Source: Argyresthia goedartella (lineage: Eukaryota; Arthropoda; Insecta; Lepidoptera; Argyresthiidae). Taken from it: DNA of 64,000 nt. Shown piece after piece: positions 21,008 to 32,800 of this stretch. How positions within the stretch are numbered: position 1 is the stretch's first letter; each line of letters starts with the position of its first letter. The stretch is from the NCBI GenBank assembly GCA_949825045.1, contig OX463812.1, positions 4,262,661-4,326,660 of the forward strand, in the 5' to 3' direction. The translations under genes and the position numbers were made by a program. Under the pieces are notes generated by a model. It saw only the letters and a list, made by a program, of their open reading frames with translations. It was not told the origin of the DNA and made no database searches.

Positions 21008-24000
21008 CGAATCTCTTTGTATCCAACATTCACATGTTCTACCTGAATCGAATACTAAGAATCTTTCCTCTACTAATATTCACTATTATTGTACTATCTA
21101 CCATAATTTCGAATATGTCCGACGGACCAAACTGGCAACTTGTTGATTCTAACCAAAGACAATGTCGGAAGTACTGGTGGGCAGCAATATTACATATACA
21201 GAACTACTATAATCCTTTCCCTCTGGTGAGCATCATAATTCATAAATGTAAAAGATACATTTTTATTTTATTTCCCACCGAGTGGCACAAAACGAACTGT
21301 CGAATTCGAGTAAGAATGAGCCGAAGTACACCCAGCATGTAAATTGCTGACAATCGGCCACTAGCCCTACATGCTAGTGGCCAACTAACTGTCAGAAAAT
21401 GTTCATTATGCCTCTTACTTGGTTAACTACTTCCACTAAGTAGCAAAAGTAGGATTAAATACACTGACGAGCAAAGCAAAAGGTCCAGCGAGATAGCACC
21501 AAATTACTCCTAAACGGGAAAGGTTTGCTAAATGACGCCGTCTGCAATATTGAAGTACATTTAACAGCGCATCAGAATATTACCAAGTAAAAACGTCAAT
21601 ATTGTGTTCAAATCTTAAATTAAATGTTTTAAAAAATTGGATGGGTATTTGTCGCCATTTTATGGGTGGAACTTTTTCATTGCTCGTCAGTGGAATGAAA
21701 AAATATGTGATAAAGAATTATTGTGCATTACAATCAAACCTTCTTTACATTTCTAGTGCATCTTCCAAGCATGGTTTCTGTCAGTGGATATGCAACTATA
21801 TATTTTCTCCCCTGTTGTCTTAGCGTGGTTATTTGGGAAGAAACACCATGCTTGGCTCGCTTTGGGAACTGCAGTGGTCTCGTCTTTGATAATAGTTTCA
21901 GCATACAGCTTCTATTATGACTTCCCTGGTTCATCATTCAGCGTTAGGTAAGTTTACACAACTTCTTGCACCTTTCCTAGACATCCACATATCGAGCTAT
22001 TTCTAGGCATAGGCCTCTTCTCTATAGCGCCAATGCTCATGGTTCTGTGCCAACACGGTTAACCATATTTTTTATCATATCCTGTCTTAACAATATTTTT
22101 CAATAATTTTATTTGAGATACTAACCGAACACTCGGAGAAACCCTGGAATCGAAATGAAGATAGTATAGCTTAGTCAGCGAAGATGCTGGTGATAATGAT
22201 GAATTAATCAGAATTAACACATTCATCTCTTTCCAGGCGTTTTGATAGAATAGCTGATTATGCAGTGAAGTATTATATGAATACCCTGTGCAGAGCATCT
22301 CCGTTCATGATCGGAATGTTATTTGGATACTGGCTTCATCAGATGAGGGATGAAAAGCTGCGCATCAGTCGAGTAAGTGAGCTTTCAGTGTTGCATGTTT
22401 GTTATTTATTTACTGTAGGACACGAGGCGCCATACTGGCAACATCCGCATGCGGGGTGAATCCCATAGTAAAGCCCGCGCGTGATAAAACAAGCATGATA
22501 CTGAAATAGCCATGAGACAATAAAAGCCGAATGCATAAGCAACATCTCAAGAAAACATCGCTTAAATTTTATAGTGAAGCAGGTGGTGAAGAAGGACTTG
22601 TCCCCCCAAGCAGCATCCGTTCACGAGTGTGACTTGTGCACCAGCCTAAATGCCCCTCGTAAAGCTGAGGCTTTGTCATTTGTTCGTTAAACTCCACCCA
22701 ATTTTCTAACAGCCATTTGTGCATATCAGCCTTTTTATGGTATGAGTTAGGATATGGCGCATTATCCGTCATAATAAGCGTATGTTAAGTTAAGTTAAGT
22801 TTTCATGAATTCATTTTTAAATTACACTGATTCATCTCGTCGTGGCAGTCCCCAATTCTTGATTTGAAAACGAGAAAGGCATTCTCTCCGTAACCGCCTG
22901 CATAGCTTGAACAATAATCCACCTGTTTCTTTTCGAAACTGGTTCCAAATCCCCGTCAACTTTAGGACCTTGTCTACATTTGCCAGTTGAATGAGACAAG
23001 TGTATGTAGGTTAATTCTAAATAAACAACAGGCTTTATATCTCCAGGCTCATTTTGCTTTATTTTATGTAGATAGGCTGCTCTCCACGCCACTACGTGCA
23101 CGAAGGAGTTGTGCTCACCCGAAACCGGCACCGTAGTAGAGTTGTCGACAAAGTGGGCGTACAAGTCCTTCAAAATAGGTGTTCCAGAGTCGCTTTTTGA
23201 CACCTGCTTCTCTATGGATGTGTGGCCTGTTGACGCCCGTATCAAGGAGTGGCTGCCCTTTCATACCTACATTGAGCTCTACAAAAACAGTAAAAATAAA
23301 TCACCGCCCCCCCACCCCAATGAATATCTTGATATCCTTTATCAAAATGTCCGCGGTATCAAAAAGCGGTTGGAGTTTTGGCGGCAAAACCTGCTGGTGC
23401 TGGATCACCACCTCGACGCCGCTATGGAGACGTTCCTAGACTCGTCGGTTGGAGATGCCGAGGTCACAGCGGGAGGCTGGAGCGTGCTGCGCCGGGACCG
23501 CGCTACCGCGTGTGGAGGCGTGCTGCTCGCCTCTTTTTTATTCGATTAGGTTTTTTGGGGTTCCGTAGAGAAACAAGGAACCTTAATAGATTCGTCAAGT
23601 ATATCTGTCCGTCTGTCCGTTCGTCCGTATGTCACAGCAACTTTATTCCGAAACTATTAAACTTTTATGACAACACAGTTGAAACTTAGTATGTTGATGT
23701 ATTCTGTTCACCGCAAAAAATTGTCCCCCCCCCTTCCAACTTTTGAAGTAAGAGAATGAAAAATCATGCACTTACAACGAAACTTGGTTCGAACTAAATA
23801 AAATAAGCAGTTTTAAGATTTAAAACATTTATTTAAAACCGCAAATATTACTTTGTCATTCATACCAACACTATGAAAAACAAAGTAATTATTTGCTGGT
23901 GAAGAATGATAGGTGTATCAGGTGTAAGTGAAGTGAGTACCTTCCTAACAAATAGTGCAACAAAGCCTTAGTGATTCTTTTTAATTCGGTCTTTTTTACA

Positions 24001-25533
24001 GTATGTTTGCGGAGCATTATGGGTATTATCTCTACTAACAATGGCCTTAGTCATATACTCATCACATTACGTTTTACGAATTGATCACGACAATCGAGCA
24101 TTCGACAGATTTAGTAATGCTTATATAAAATGTTTGTGGGCATTTTCTGTTGGCTGGATGATCGTGGCTTGCCATCACGGACTTGGAGGTAGTAGATTGA
24201 CAGATATTATTATCCTTATCTTAATAATGTACTGAGTACAAACTGGGAGTGGGCGGTAGCCTTATTGCAAATAAACGCCTAAAGTGGTCACAGTGGCTAC
24301 CCAGAAATACAAGACCTTCAGTGAGCACGATATCGATAGAAGGATGACAGGTTCGCCATAGCTGGTACGCATTAGATACGGGAGGCTCACGACCGGAGAA
24401 TATGGCTTGGTTAAGAATAGACTTATACCCAGAAGTGGGTTAATATGGTTGAATGATGTAGCGGACATCTCAGAAATCATTATCATAGACAAATTGACTT
24501 AACTCGCTACAAAGAACCATAATAATAAGCACAGAGTCATTTTGACTACGCCAATACAAGCTCTGTAGCGCAGCGGTTGTGGCTCTGCCTACCATGCGAG
24601 AGGTCCCGGATCCCCGGCTGGGCAAAAAGAAAAAAATCCCCAGGTCTTGGATTTTTATATGAGTGTGACGTCGCTGTTTCTGGTTCTGACAACACATGGT
24701 ATCCTAGTGTAGGGCCAGAAGCGATTTCCGTGCCTGTATGTAAATGTTGAGGTTAATTTAAGTCTCTTTCTTTTCTCTCTAGGTTAGGTAGTTGCATACT
24801 ACGGGACTCTGTAGACTAATACAGGTTAATTTATGATCACAGGTCCCATCAACTGGTTCCTGTCACTGCAGTTGTGGAAATTGTTGTCACGGCTTTCGTA
24901 TGCGATGTTTCTCACACATACCTTTGTTATAATTATATCCGATGGGTCCTTTGTCAAGGCACCCTACTTCACTGCTGCAGAATCTGTAAGTACTTTATGA
25001 GTAAATGTTTTACACGGTTGCATTTCGAGAACCTCCCCGATTCGAGCCCACGTATCCCTAGATGAAACTTCACTGCTTCATTCTGCCAAGACGCATGCCT
25101 CGAGTGACGCGCATTTACCGCGCATTAGGAGTGAGTCGCGAATTTTAATATTTAGACGGCACAAAATGCGCGATGAACGTGAGTAGCGCGCGAAGCATGC
25201 TACATTGATCACATAATATGCAAATAAATCTATAGTGACGTAATCTGATAAATATCTGGCAATGAAAGGTGTTCAACTTATTGTGCTTGTTATGCGTTTC
25301 ATTATCATCACAGCGTCACGCCTTTTCCTATACGGGGTGGCAGAGGCACAGTTATGCAGACGTTAACATATTTGCTTGCTTATGTTGTTTTTATTATTTT
25401 TTGTCTCCAGTTCTACAGATGCCTCGCAGACGTGATATTGACAATAACAGCCTCGTTCTGCGTCAGTGTTGCTATAGAAGCTCCATTCTTAAAGCTGCAG
25501 AAAATCCTGATAAACAATATTGGTGTGTATTAG
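21008..25533 (+). CDS. Gene A: NRF-6-like membrane acyltransferase, last six exons
   Basis: Exons 21008-21225, 21757-21947, 22237-22372, 24002-24188, 24843-24985 and 25411-25533 (stop TAG) have AG/GT borders and join in phase to 331 codons plus stop. The protein is the C-terminal half of an acyltransferase-3 type multi-pass membrane protein of the NRF-6 family, thought to move acyl groups or lipids. Signature stretches are [97 protein letters not shown] and SVAIEAPFLKLQKIL. Exon lengths match gene B almost exactly (191, 187 and 143 shared). Upstream exons for the NRF domain and the first membrane segments were not found in 18121-21007. They are either left of the transposon nest or lost. AATAAA at 25876 is a likely poly(A) signal. 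Substrate is unknown. Confidence 0.85.
22569..23245 (-). pseudogene. DDE transposase remnant (Tc1/mariner-like)
   Basis: Two minus-strand blocks in the same direction (23245-22832 and 22772-22569) resemble one transposase type. The first has an AYLHKI segment followed by YLELTYIH, where family members have a catalytic Asp in a TDETYVH-like motif; here the Asp is replaced. The second begins MTDNAPYPNSYHKKADMHKW, matching the (M)DNAPYH block that holds the second catalytic Asp. The blocks are separated by a TTAAG repeat and frame breaks. It lies in intron 3 of gene A. The superfamily is inferred from motif memory. Confidence 0.55.
23203..23549 (+). pseudogene. Non-LTR endonuclease N-terminal fragment
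   Basis: The plus strand encodes YLDILYQNVRGIKKRL, then LDHHLDAAMETFL and AEVTAGGWSVLRRDR, the opening of an apurinic-type endonuclease domain of a non-LTR ORF2. It ends abruptly near 23549 where the dispersed GTCCGTC repeat begins. It is in intron 3 of gene A and has lost everything downstream. Confidence 0.65.
23556..23700 (-). repeat. Fragment of GTCCGTC-tract dispersed repeat
   Basis: GGGTTCCGTAG-like start, then a CTGTCCGTCTGTCCGTTCGTC tract and CAGCAACTTTATTCCGAAAC. The last block is also found (as GTTTCGGAATAAAGTTGCTG) near 45211-45230. Confidence 0.55.
24548..24720 (+). repeat. tRNA-derived SINE
   Basis: The A-box-like CTCTGTAGCGCAGCGG is followed by GCGAGAGGTCCCGGATCCC, a decayed B box. 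A second copy of the same head is at about 53965-54016 with an intact GGGTTCGATCCC. It lies in intron 4 of gene A. Confidence 0.55.
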
Positions 25534-25875
25534 TTGACCCTACAAGATTTGCAAAACGTGCTGCCATCCTGATTCAATGAAAACTGAAAAATTTCGTAAT
25601 ATCTACGCCGGACTAATGAAACTCTAATTAGATAAAGGATCGACACATGCTAGTTTATGTCTAAAAAAACACCCTTCCAGCAAACCACACTTTACTTTTT
25701 TACTTTACAGGACCTATATCAACCAAGATACCTGCTGCTGTAGACACGAAATTGTAGGTTTGTCGTTTAGTGCTTTTATACCCCATCACTTGTTTATTTT
25801 TACCTTATAAACTTATTTAAATGAAGGTGATAGAATGAAGGCTTATTGTAATTCAAAGTAAAATGAGCGAATCTA

Positions 25876-25881
25876 AATAAA
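25876..25881 (+). terminator. Poly(A) signal of gene A
   Basis: AATAAA lies 343 bases after the gene A stop codon. Confidence 0.45.
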
Positions 25882-25917
25882 AGTGCTTATCTGGAAAATG
25901 TGTAGGTTGCAGCCAAT

Positions 25918-26035
25918 TTTTAATTGATTATTTATTATTTTTGTAAAACAGATGACAATCCCTTAATATCCATAAAATAGGAAATTTAACATCCAATACT
26001 AGACTGTCATCCAAAGTATATACACACTAGTTGGT
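25918..26035 (+). repeat. Repeat paralogue without the GACGGACGG insertion
   Basis: It contains AACAGATGACAATC, then ACTAGACTGTCATCC, then AAGTATATACACAC, the same flanks that surround 20072-20482 but contiguous here. It is probably a non-LTR 3' UTR piece in the space between genes A and B. Confidence 0.55.
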
Positions 26036-26309
26036 GGTATGAGCAACTTCTGAGTAACCAAGCTATCAAAGTAACAAAACTAAACTCATTAAAATGGATA
26101 ATATTATTAGCTTCGCATCTTTGGATATAAGATGTGAAGGCTTGATTCTTGAAGGAACCTATGTTATTTGCATTCAAATATGAAATTGTCAGATTTCCGA
26201 GTAATTTTTTTAACTTAGTGTAGGTTTTAGCTTTAGTTTAGTTTTAGATGATTGACACGTAATTGTATTGTTAATTACAAAAATAAATTGATGGGTTACA
26301 AATACTTAT

Positions 26310-26315
26310 TTTATT
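26310..26315 (-). terminator. Poly(A) signal of gene B
   Basis: AATAAA on the minus strand, 57 bases after the stop codon. Confidence 0.5.
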
Positions 26316-26371
26316 TTGTAATTTGACGAGAAGTAAATTTAATTGATTAGACGTCTACATGGCGATCTCCG

Positions 26372-26803
26372 TTACGCACTTCCTTCCTTGATTTCTTGTT
26401 TTCGACGACCTGCAAAAGGAAATTTATAAAGGTGACCACTTTTTTAATAATTTTTGCAACTAACCGCATTTCTCAGATGCAGATAACCATTTATACGACT
26501 CTAAAATTTCCCCTTAAAAAAATCTCCATCGGAGCACGGCAGTGGTAAATCGTGTAAAATTCTAAGGTTACAAGCTACCTTCTCGACACCTTCGTATCTA
26601 CTATAGTAAAAGTAGCAACAAGTTAAACTAGCCCATCTCCGCATTTTCGAAGGTTTTCACATGTTGTTGGGTAGATAGATAGAAATATAAGTACCTCCTC
26701 CGAGCAGAAGTTTCTGTAGAGTGGAGAATGGAGCGTCAACTGTGATGCAGAGGAATAACGATCCCAGGGTACTGCATACCAGATCTGCCACGAATCTATA
26801 CAA
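26372..26803 (-). CDS. Gene B exons 12-13: last membrane helix and C-terminus
   Basis: Exon 12 (26803-26695) encodes [20 protein letters not shown] then [16 protein letters not shown], aligning with FYRCLADVILT and VAIEAPFLKLQKIL of gene A. Exon 13 (26409-26372) adds a short basic tail ending KEGSA and TAA. The borders are CTTTAG, GTACTT and TTGCAG. Confidence 0.82.
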
Positions 26804-29800
26804 CTAAAGATAGAACACTGTCAGAAATCAAGTGAAAATAGCCTGGTTGTCTTAAAAGATAAAAAGATAAAAATAAAAGATATTTATTCTTTGAGAAACA
26901 TAGGTATTCGTGTGTTGGTGTAATAAAACAGGCAAATATATCACCACGATCTGCTGTAAGGCGTTCAAACATTCGATAGATTCGTACTAAAATTACATTA
27001 TACAGACTAGAGATGCATGCACACATAAAAGTAATTGATACAAAATAATTGTTGTCCTCATAATTTCACAGCAAGTTTTTATAAAATGTCTAGGAGAAAA
27101 TCATTGATCGAGTAGTATGTCTTTACAATAAGATTTTTTTAAGATTATATTTAATCGTAGTTTATGTGACTGATACATAATGGAGGGCATTAAAACTCGA
27201 AAGTGGGATGATAAAACGAGCCGAAGGCGATTTTAATAATTTTATCAATCGAGAGTTTTAATGCCTAATTATGTACAGTTACATACACTAGTATATCTAC
27301 ACACATATCATAAGCTCTCTTTGATGTGTTCAGTAACCGCATGTTCTACCGGCATTGTGGCATTGATAATTGCTCTGCACTTGTTTAGCTTGTTTAGTAG
27401 TACCAAGTTCACAGACAAACTAGGGGCGGCACGCAGGTGGCCGTCGGCGTTCGAAATTTTCATAATTTATACTAATCTAAGTCATAATTTGTCATAATTT
27501 ATACATTATGGTCTTAATGTATCAATATTCAGATAAGAAATGAGTTTTACCAAGTACAGTATTATGCTGGCCGTAACATGCGGTTTTTGGTCGCAGTAAA
27601 GAGGGTTTAGATACGTGTATATATCTTTTTATCGTAGATAAACATTTTTATATTCTTATTTGCTCCTAATCTCTCCGGTAGTTTGTTGTATATTCTAGTG
27701 GTCATGCTGAATATACTTTTTTCGTAGTAGGCCGTTTTTTGTGGGTCAACGCTCCGATTGTACTGCTTGCATTTGCTCTTCATGTAATTAAAGAGATGGA
27801 TATTTCACCCCACAAACACTGCTGTTTCAAATATGTACAATGATGGAACTGTTAATATTTCAAGATGAAATATCAGTGAAATGGCCTCTGCAGCGCTTTG
27901 TAATAATCAGTTTACATATAGCACGTACACATTTATTTTGGGCTTTGAATATTATATCTTTTTTTGTGGAATTTCCCCAGATTATTATTCTACTCCAACA
28001 GACCTCCATGTTCTAATGGGTTTCACGTTTGCTTCTCTCACAGGAGATGTAGGTTCAATTCCTGACCATGTACCAATGAGATGATTAATTTATCTTAAGA
28101 ATATTATACAGACGTTCTAACGGTGATGAATAACATCGTGAGGAAAACTTTATTCCTCTATAGCTGCGGCGATGGGCTAGTCCCCGGTCAAGCAAAATGG
28201 AGACCTAAATAACTGGCTCTGTCTTTCACCCAACTTGTTGGTGTGGTGTTCCCAGGATAGTCCTCTGTCCAGCTCGAAGCCCAAAAATATGGTGGTTATC
28301 ACCTGCTTGATCGCAGTTCCCCCTACTCTGGTCGTTTTTGCCCTGGGGCGTCAACCTCTTAATTAGAAGTGGAGAAACTGAGTCTTTCGCAGCTTCAGGA
28401 CCAATCCGGTTTCCCTGAACCAGCTCGACAGAGAAGTTGCGGTTTCGTTCAATCTTTGCTCCAGAAGATCGATATTACGTGCGCTGTCCACCGCCGAGAC
28501 GTCGTCCGCATACATGAGTACCTCTGCGGTGTCGACGGCTTGTGGGAGGTCGTTAAGGAGCAACGAAACATGATATTTGACAAAAATGAGCCCTGGGCTA
28601 CACCCATCGTAGTGTCAATAGGGTCAGACGCGGCCCCACTACCACCGCTGACTACAATCTGCGACCTTCCTTCATGAAGTCGGTCAGCAGGGAGTGAGCG
28701 AGACCGCCTGTACAATATTGTCTTTGCTTTGCAGCGAGGACGACGTAATCCGCAACATAAAATGCTTTGGATAAGTCACAGAACAGCTGCGCAACCTGAA
28801 GTTTCCGCTACCGAGCAAGCAAAATGCGGCGCACTACGTCTCTTGCGAGCGCGATCGTAGAGCAGCCCTCTCGATAAGCGTACTGTCGATCGGAGAGCGC
28901 ATTTGTTGATGTTAGGTGCTCAATCAGACACGTACTGACACTGTTGTAGAGTACCTTATCTACCGCAGGTATTACCTTTCCCTTAAATATTTGGAAAATT
29001 TAACTTAGTTTAAGCACAGTGGTGTACACTCCTTCGGTCATTCCTTCGACACATTGGTAATATACCTCAGCTAGCAATCGGGACAGAGGCAATGTGCCCA
29101 AGTGGAATTGGTCCATAGATATACTGTAAATATCCTCCGTGGTATTTTTGGGTATGCGTGAGGTAATAATGCGGAGGACCTCAGCTGGAGAAAATCGTCG
29201 TAGCTTCAGCGAGCTTTCAAAACAATAGTGGGCCCAAAACACTCCCTTGTGGTACTCCACATTTTATATCCCTGGATTTAGATGAACATGTTATTTCCAT
29301 TTGTGATTTAGTGCATATTTGAGTGATTTAGGTCAATTGTTTTCTATTACTTAAGTAGAATTGGATGAGATCATATGCGTTACCTCGAACACCATATGCA
29401 TATAATTTATCTAATAAAATTTTGTGGTCATCATAGTCAAACGCCTTGGTTAGGTCCATAAATAATGATGTGACTGGTTTCAGTGTTCGGCATAATCTTA
29501 TTCAGGAAGTCATAAATTGCCATGTTAATATTTATCTGTAATCTTAAGTGATTTTATATATTTGTGAATGTCTACGATAGTTGTGAGAACCAGGAATATA
29601 GAATTATTTAGCAATGCTAGTCTTCATTTTGTTTTGTGGTGTTAGGTTTAAGTAGTACTAGTATGTTATTTTTTGCTTTGTTTATTACTCCCCTTGTTGT
29701 TTTTCAAATATAAGTTGAGGTTTTAATAGAATAATAGTTTTTTAATTAATTTTAGTCTTTTTTACCAATATGTGTATTATTTGAATGTATTTTTATTTTT

Positions 29801-32800
29801 GAGTGTTGGGTTAAGTCTTAATATCCAAAGAAGTTCGCGTTTTCTTTTACAATACTATTTGATGCCCTTGGTAATCCATTTTGACTTGGTAGTCACGGAT
29901 TTTTTTCCCCTTGTGGAAAGGGAAACACAGTTCGTAGAAAAACACGAATAGATCATGAAACAAAATGAACGCTTTATCTAGGTTCTAGTTCGTGGCAGTC
30001 AAATACTTCAGAAAAGCTGAGAAATTAGTTTAAAAAACTTATTTATAATCTTCGTCACTGTAGTCTTGTCTCACAATAAAATAGTTTTGAAGGAAACAGG
30101 TTTTTTTTGACTGGGCATTTAAGGATCTGTGCAGAGCGATCCGAAACTATAAGTTCTACGATTTTACCAACACTTTTTTGTACGTTATGAGTAAAAATAT
30201 CTAAGCATGTTCCACTTTCAAAACGCCAACTCGTTTTGAAAGTGGAACAGCTCTTTAATTTGCAGTTTAATATTGAGGGTATCGATGTTAAAGTCTTCTG
30301 CTATTACAACTTTTTTGTTTCTGTAACATTTTTGACTTAGAATTATTTCTAGTGTTGCGACGAACCTCTCTAGATTATCTTTTCTATTTTTTGAGGAAGG
30401 ATACATATAATTATATCTTCAGGTTCTATGAATAATACAAACAACATTCGATAATATTTGCTATGCTAAATTTTTGTATTTCTTTGATTTCTTTATATTT
30501 ATTATATTTGCTGATTACTAAGCAGAAGCCACCATTTCTATTGTTATTACTGAAGTATAATGCTTATGTATAGTTCTGTATTTTTAATTGGGTTTGTATC
30601 AGAGTCTGATACAAACCCAACTAACAACAAGTCTGATAATCAGACTATATCATATTATGCTCGGTGACACATATAACGTCTATTGGTTTATTGACATTTT
30701 TAAATCCTCCAATTGTACTGATAGGTTGTAAGCTTTGCTGATCAGACCGTTCATATTTTGATGGATAATATTTATGCTATTATTCACGAAAAATATTATT
30801 TCTTGTACCGCAGTCTCACTTACAATGTACGTATCTATATAATGTGTTCCATTAGGTCAGTTTTTGTACTCATGTTAATTCTATCACTATTATTTCTATC
30901 ATTGTTATTATGAATTATGTTATCATTATTGTCATTAATCACATTATTATTATAATTATTAGTTACGTCTGTATTTGTATCAATATCAATTTCAATCAGA
31001 AAGATGTCACTTTGAGCTTATTAAGTTTATACTAATTGGTTTTCAACCTGCTTGCCGTGTGTGCGCGCGTCGACTGAATGTTTGTATGCAGCTCTTTGCG
31101 CGGCGTAGTCTAGTTCTAATAGTCTTCTCAGACTCATGTTTCTTTCCCCTTGGAAGAAATTTGCTGTAGTTCATATCCAGGAACAATAAATTTTGTACTT
31201 GCTGCATATATATCTAAGTTCATATTTTAGTTTACGTTCTTGTAATTTATTATTGTAGGTCGAATGTTTGCTACAAAAAAAAAAAAATGCTTTTGGAATT
31301 TGTATTGAGTACAGGACAAGGAGCGATAATCATTGCTACTGCAATGATCACAATGACGTAGAAATTCTATAATAATACGTACCGAATCCCCAACACTAAA
31401 GTAAATTGACTGGACCCAAGAACCGACAGCGATAAAAATCACTGAGTAGTGAACCAGGTACATTGCGTATGAAAGTCGAGCAGGTAGCTTCCACATCTGC
31501 AGCGACAGGAACCAGTTGATTGGACCTGAATGAATTAATATTTTGAATACTCAGAAAAATAGGGTACTATTTTGAAGGGAATGAGAAGGTCGTCATTTGG
31601 AAAAAAAATACACTTTCATCAAATATATCAGAGAATTTTTTTTTCAATTCATATCTACTGAAAACACAAAACTAAGAAAATGTTTTCTTCTTTTTCTGTT
31701 ATTCCATGTTACATTGGGGTTCATAAATTTCAGGACAAACAAGAAAAAAGGTACCTCCATATCCATGGTGACAGGCAACGATTTGCCATCCTAAAGCGAG
31801 CGCCCACAGCCCTCGCATGTATGCGTTGAGGAAATTATCGAGCATCTGATTATCATGGTCAGCCTGGATGACAGGATGTACGGAAAATATCACTAAAGAC
31901 ATTATTGCCAATGAAAGCACCCATAATGTTAAATTCAGCCACTGGAAAAGATAAAATATAACTGTTAAGGTGCAAGTTCTTAGCCGACTGGAACAAACTG
32001 CAGTCGACGTGTCGCCAACGCGAGTAAGCGGGAAAATGAGCGTAGTTACCTAGCGAGTGAGAGAGACCGTGATCCTGTATAGGTATCTACCAACCTGCTT
32101 TCGCCTAAGAACTTGTTCCTTTTATCTTTTATCGTTTAAAAGTTTAAAGATTTGTTATCCTTTTGCTTCGCATAATTTTAAATTGTATGTGTCCTACATA
32201 TTATTTTCATAATAAGTTTGTCATAACTTCTACACACACAGCACTCAATATCTAGTTGGAGTTAAATGATGGTCTAGATAGACCTTAGATATCAAATACC
32301 TATAACTTATATAACTAGCAGATATCTATAGATGTTTTTAAAATCATCTCTTAGAGAAGTTTTTATTTAACATCTTGTAGTTATTATACATGTTGGACTT
32401 AAAATAAGCTAATTAAAAGTATATCGGATGTGTATCTAATAGATTTAAGTTAAACATACCTACACCGGATTGTACCAGAAAATCTGTAAATGTTTGGAAC
32501 TGAACGTATCAAATTTATATTTTACTCTATGAGTAAAAGTGTTGTGACTAATCTGTACTGGTAGCGTACTGCACCGCACCTTTCATTATAACTATAGTCT
32601 AATAAACTCAACCAACAGCGAAGCACGTTTTTTATTAATTTCGCTCCGTCGTGGTAGGGGCGTCCTATTCGCCCGTACATATGGTCCTTCGATACTAAAA
32701 CTGTAACCAGAGCCAGTGTGTGATACGATATCATACTTGTGTTAAACGAAGTCAACAGTGAAAAACAAATATTAACAAAATCTAGTGCTTGGTGAAATAT

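Larger units (their letters stand above)
29223..30800 (-). pseudogene. Decayed non-LTR element: endonuclease and RT part, joined to another RT
   Basis: The minus strand reads endonuclease start (QNMNGLISK near 30770), [12 protein letters not shown] (30406-30218), a linker resembling that of the CR1-like copy at 9300-9600, [23 protein letters not shown] near 29460-29400, then [13 protein letters not shown] near 29260-29223. Directly after this box the sequence changes to the unrelated RT fragment at 28216-29222. Frames are broken and two exact snap-back palindromes lie inside it. Confidence 0.65.

Noticed and set aside
25075..25230. Possible inverted repeat with CGCGCAT motifs in gene A intron 5
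   Set aside because: The arms match only loosely (many mismatches); too weak to call an element.
31227..31383. Hydrophobic frame directly after exon 11 of gene B, first taken for its last exon
   Set aside because: It would need a 16-bp intron or read through a good donor. A clearly better terminal exon with the family motif lies at 26803-26695.
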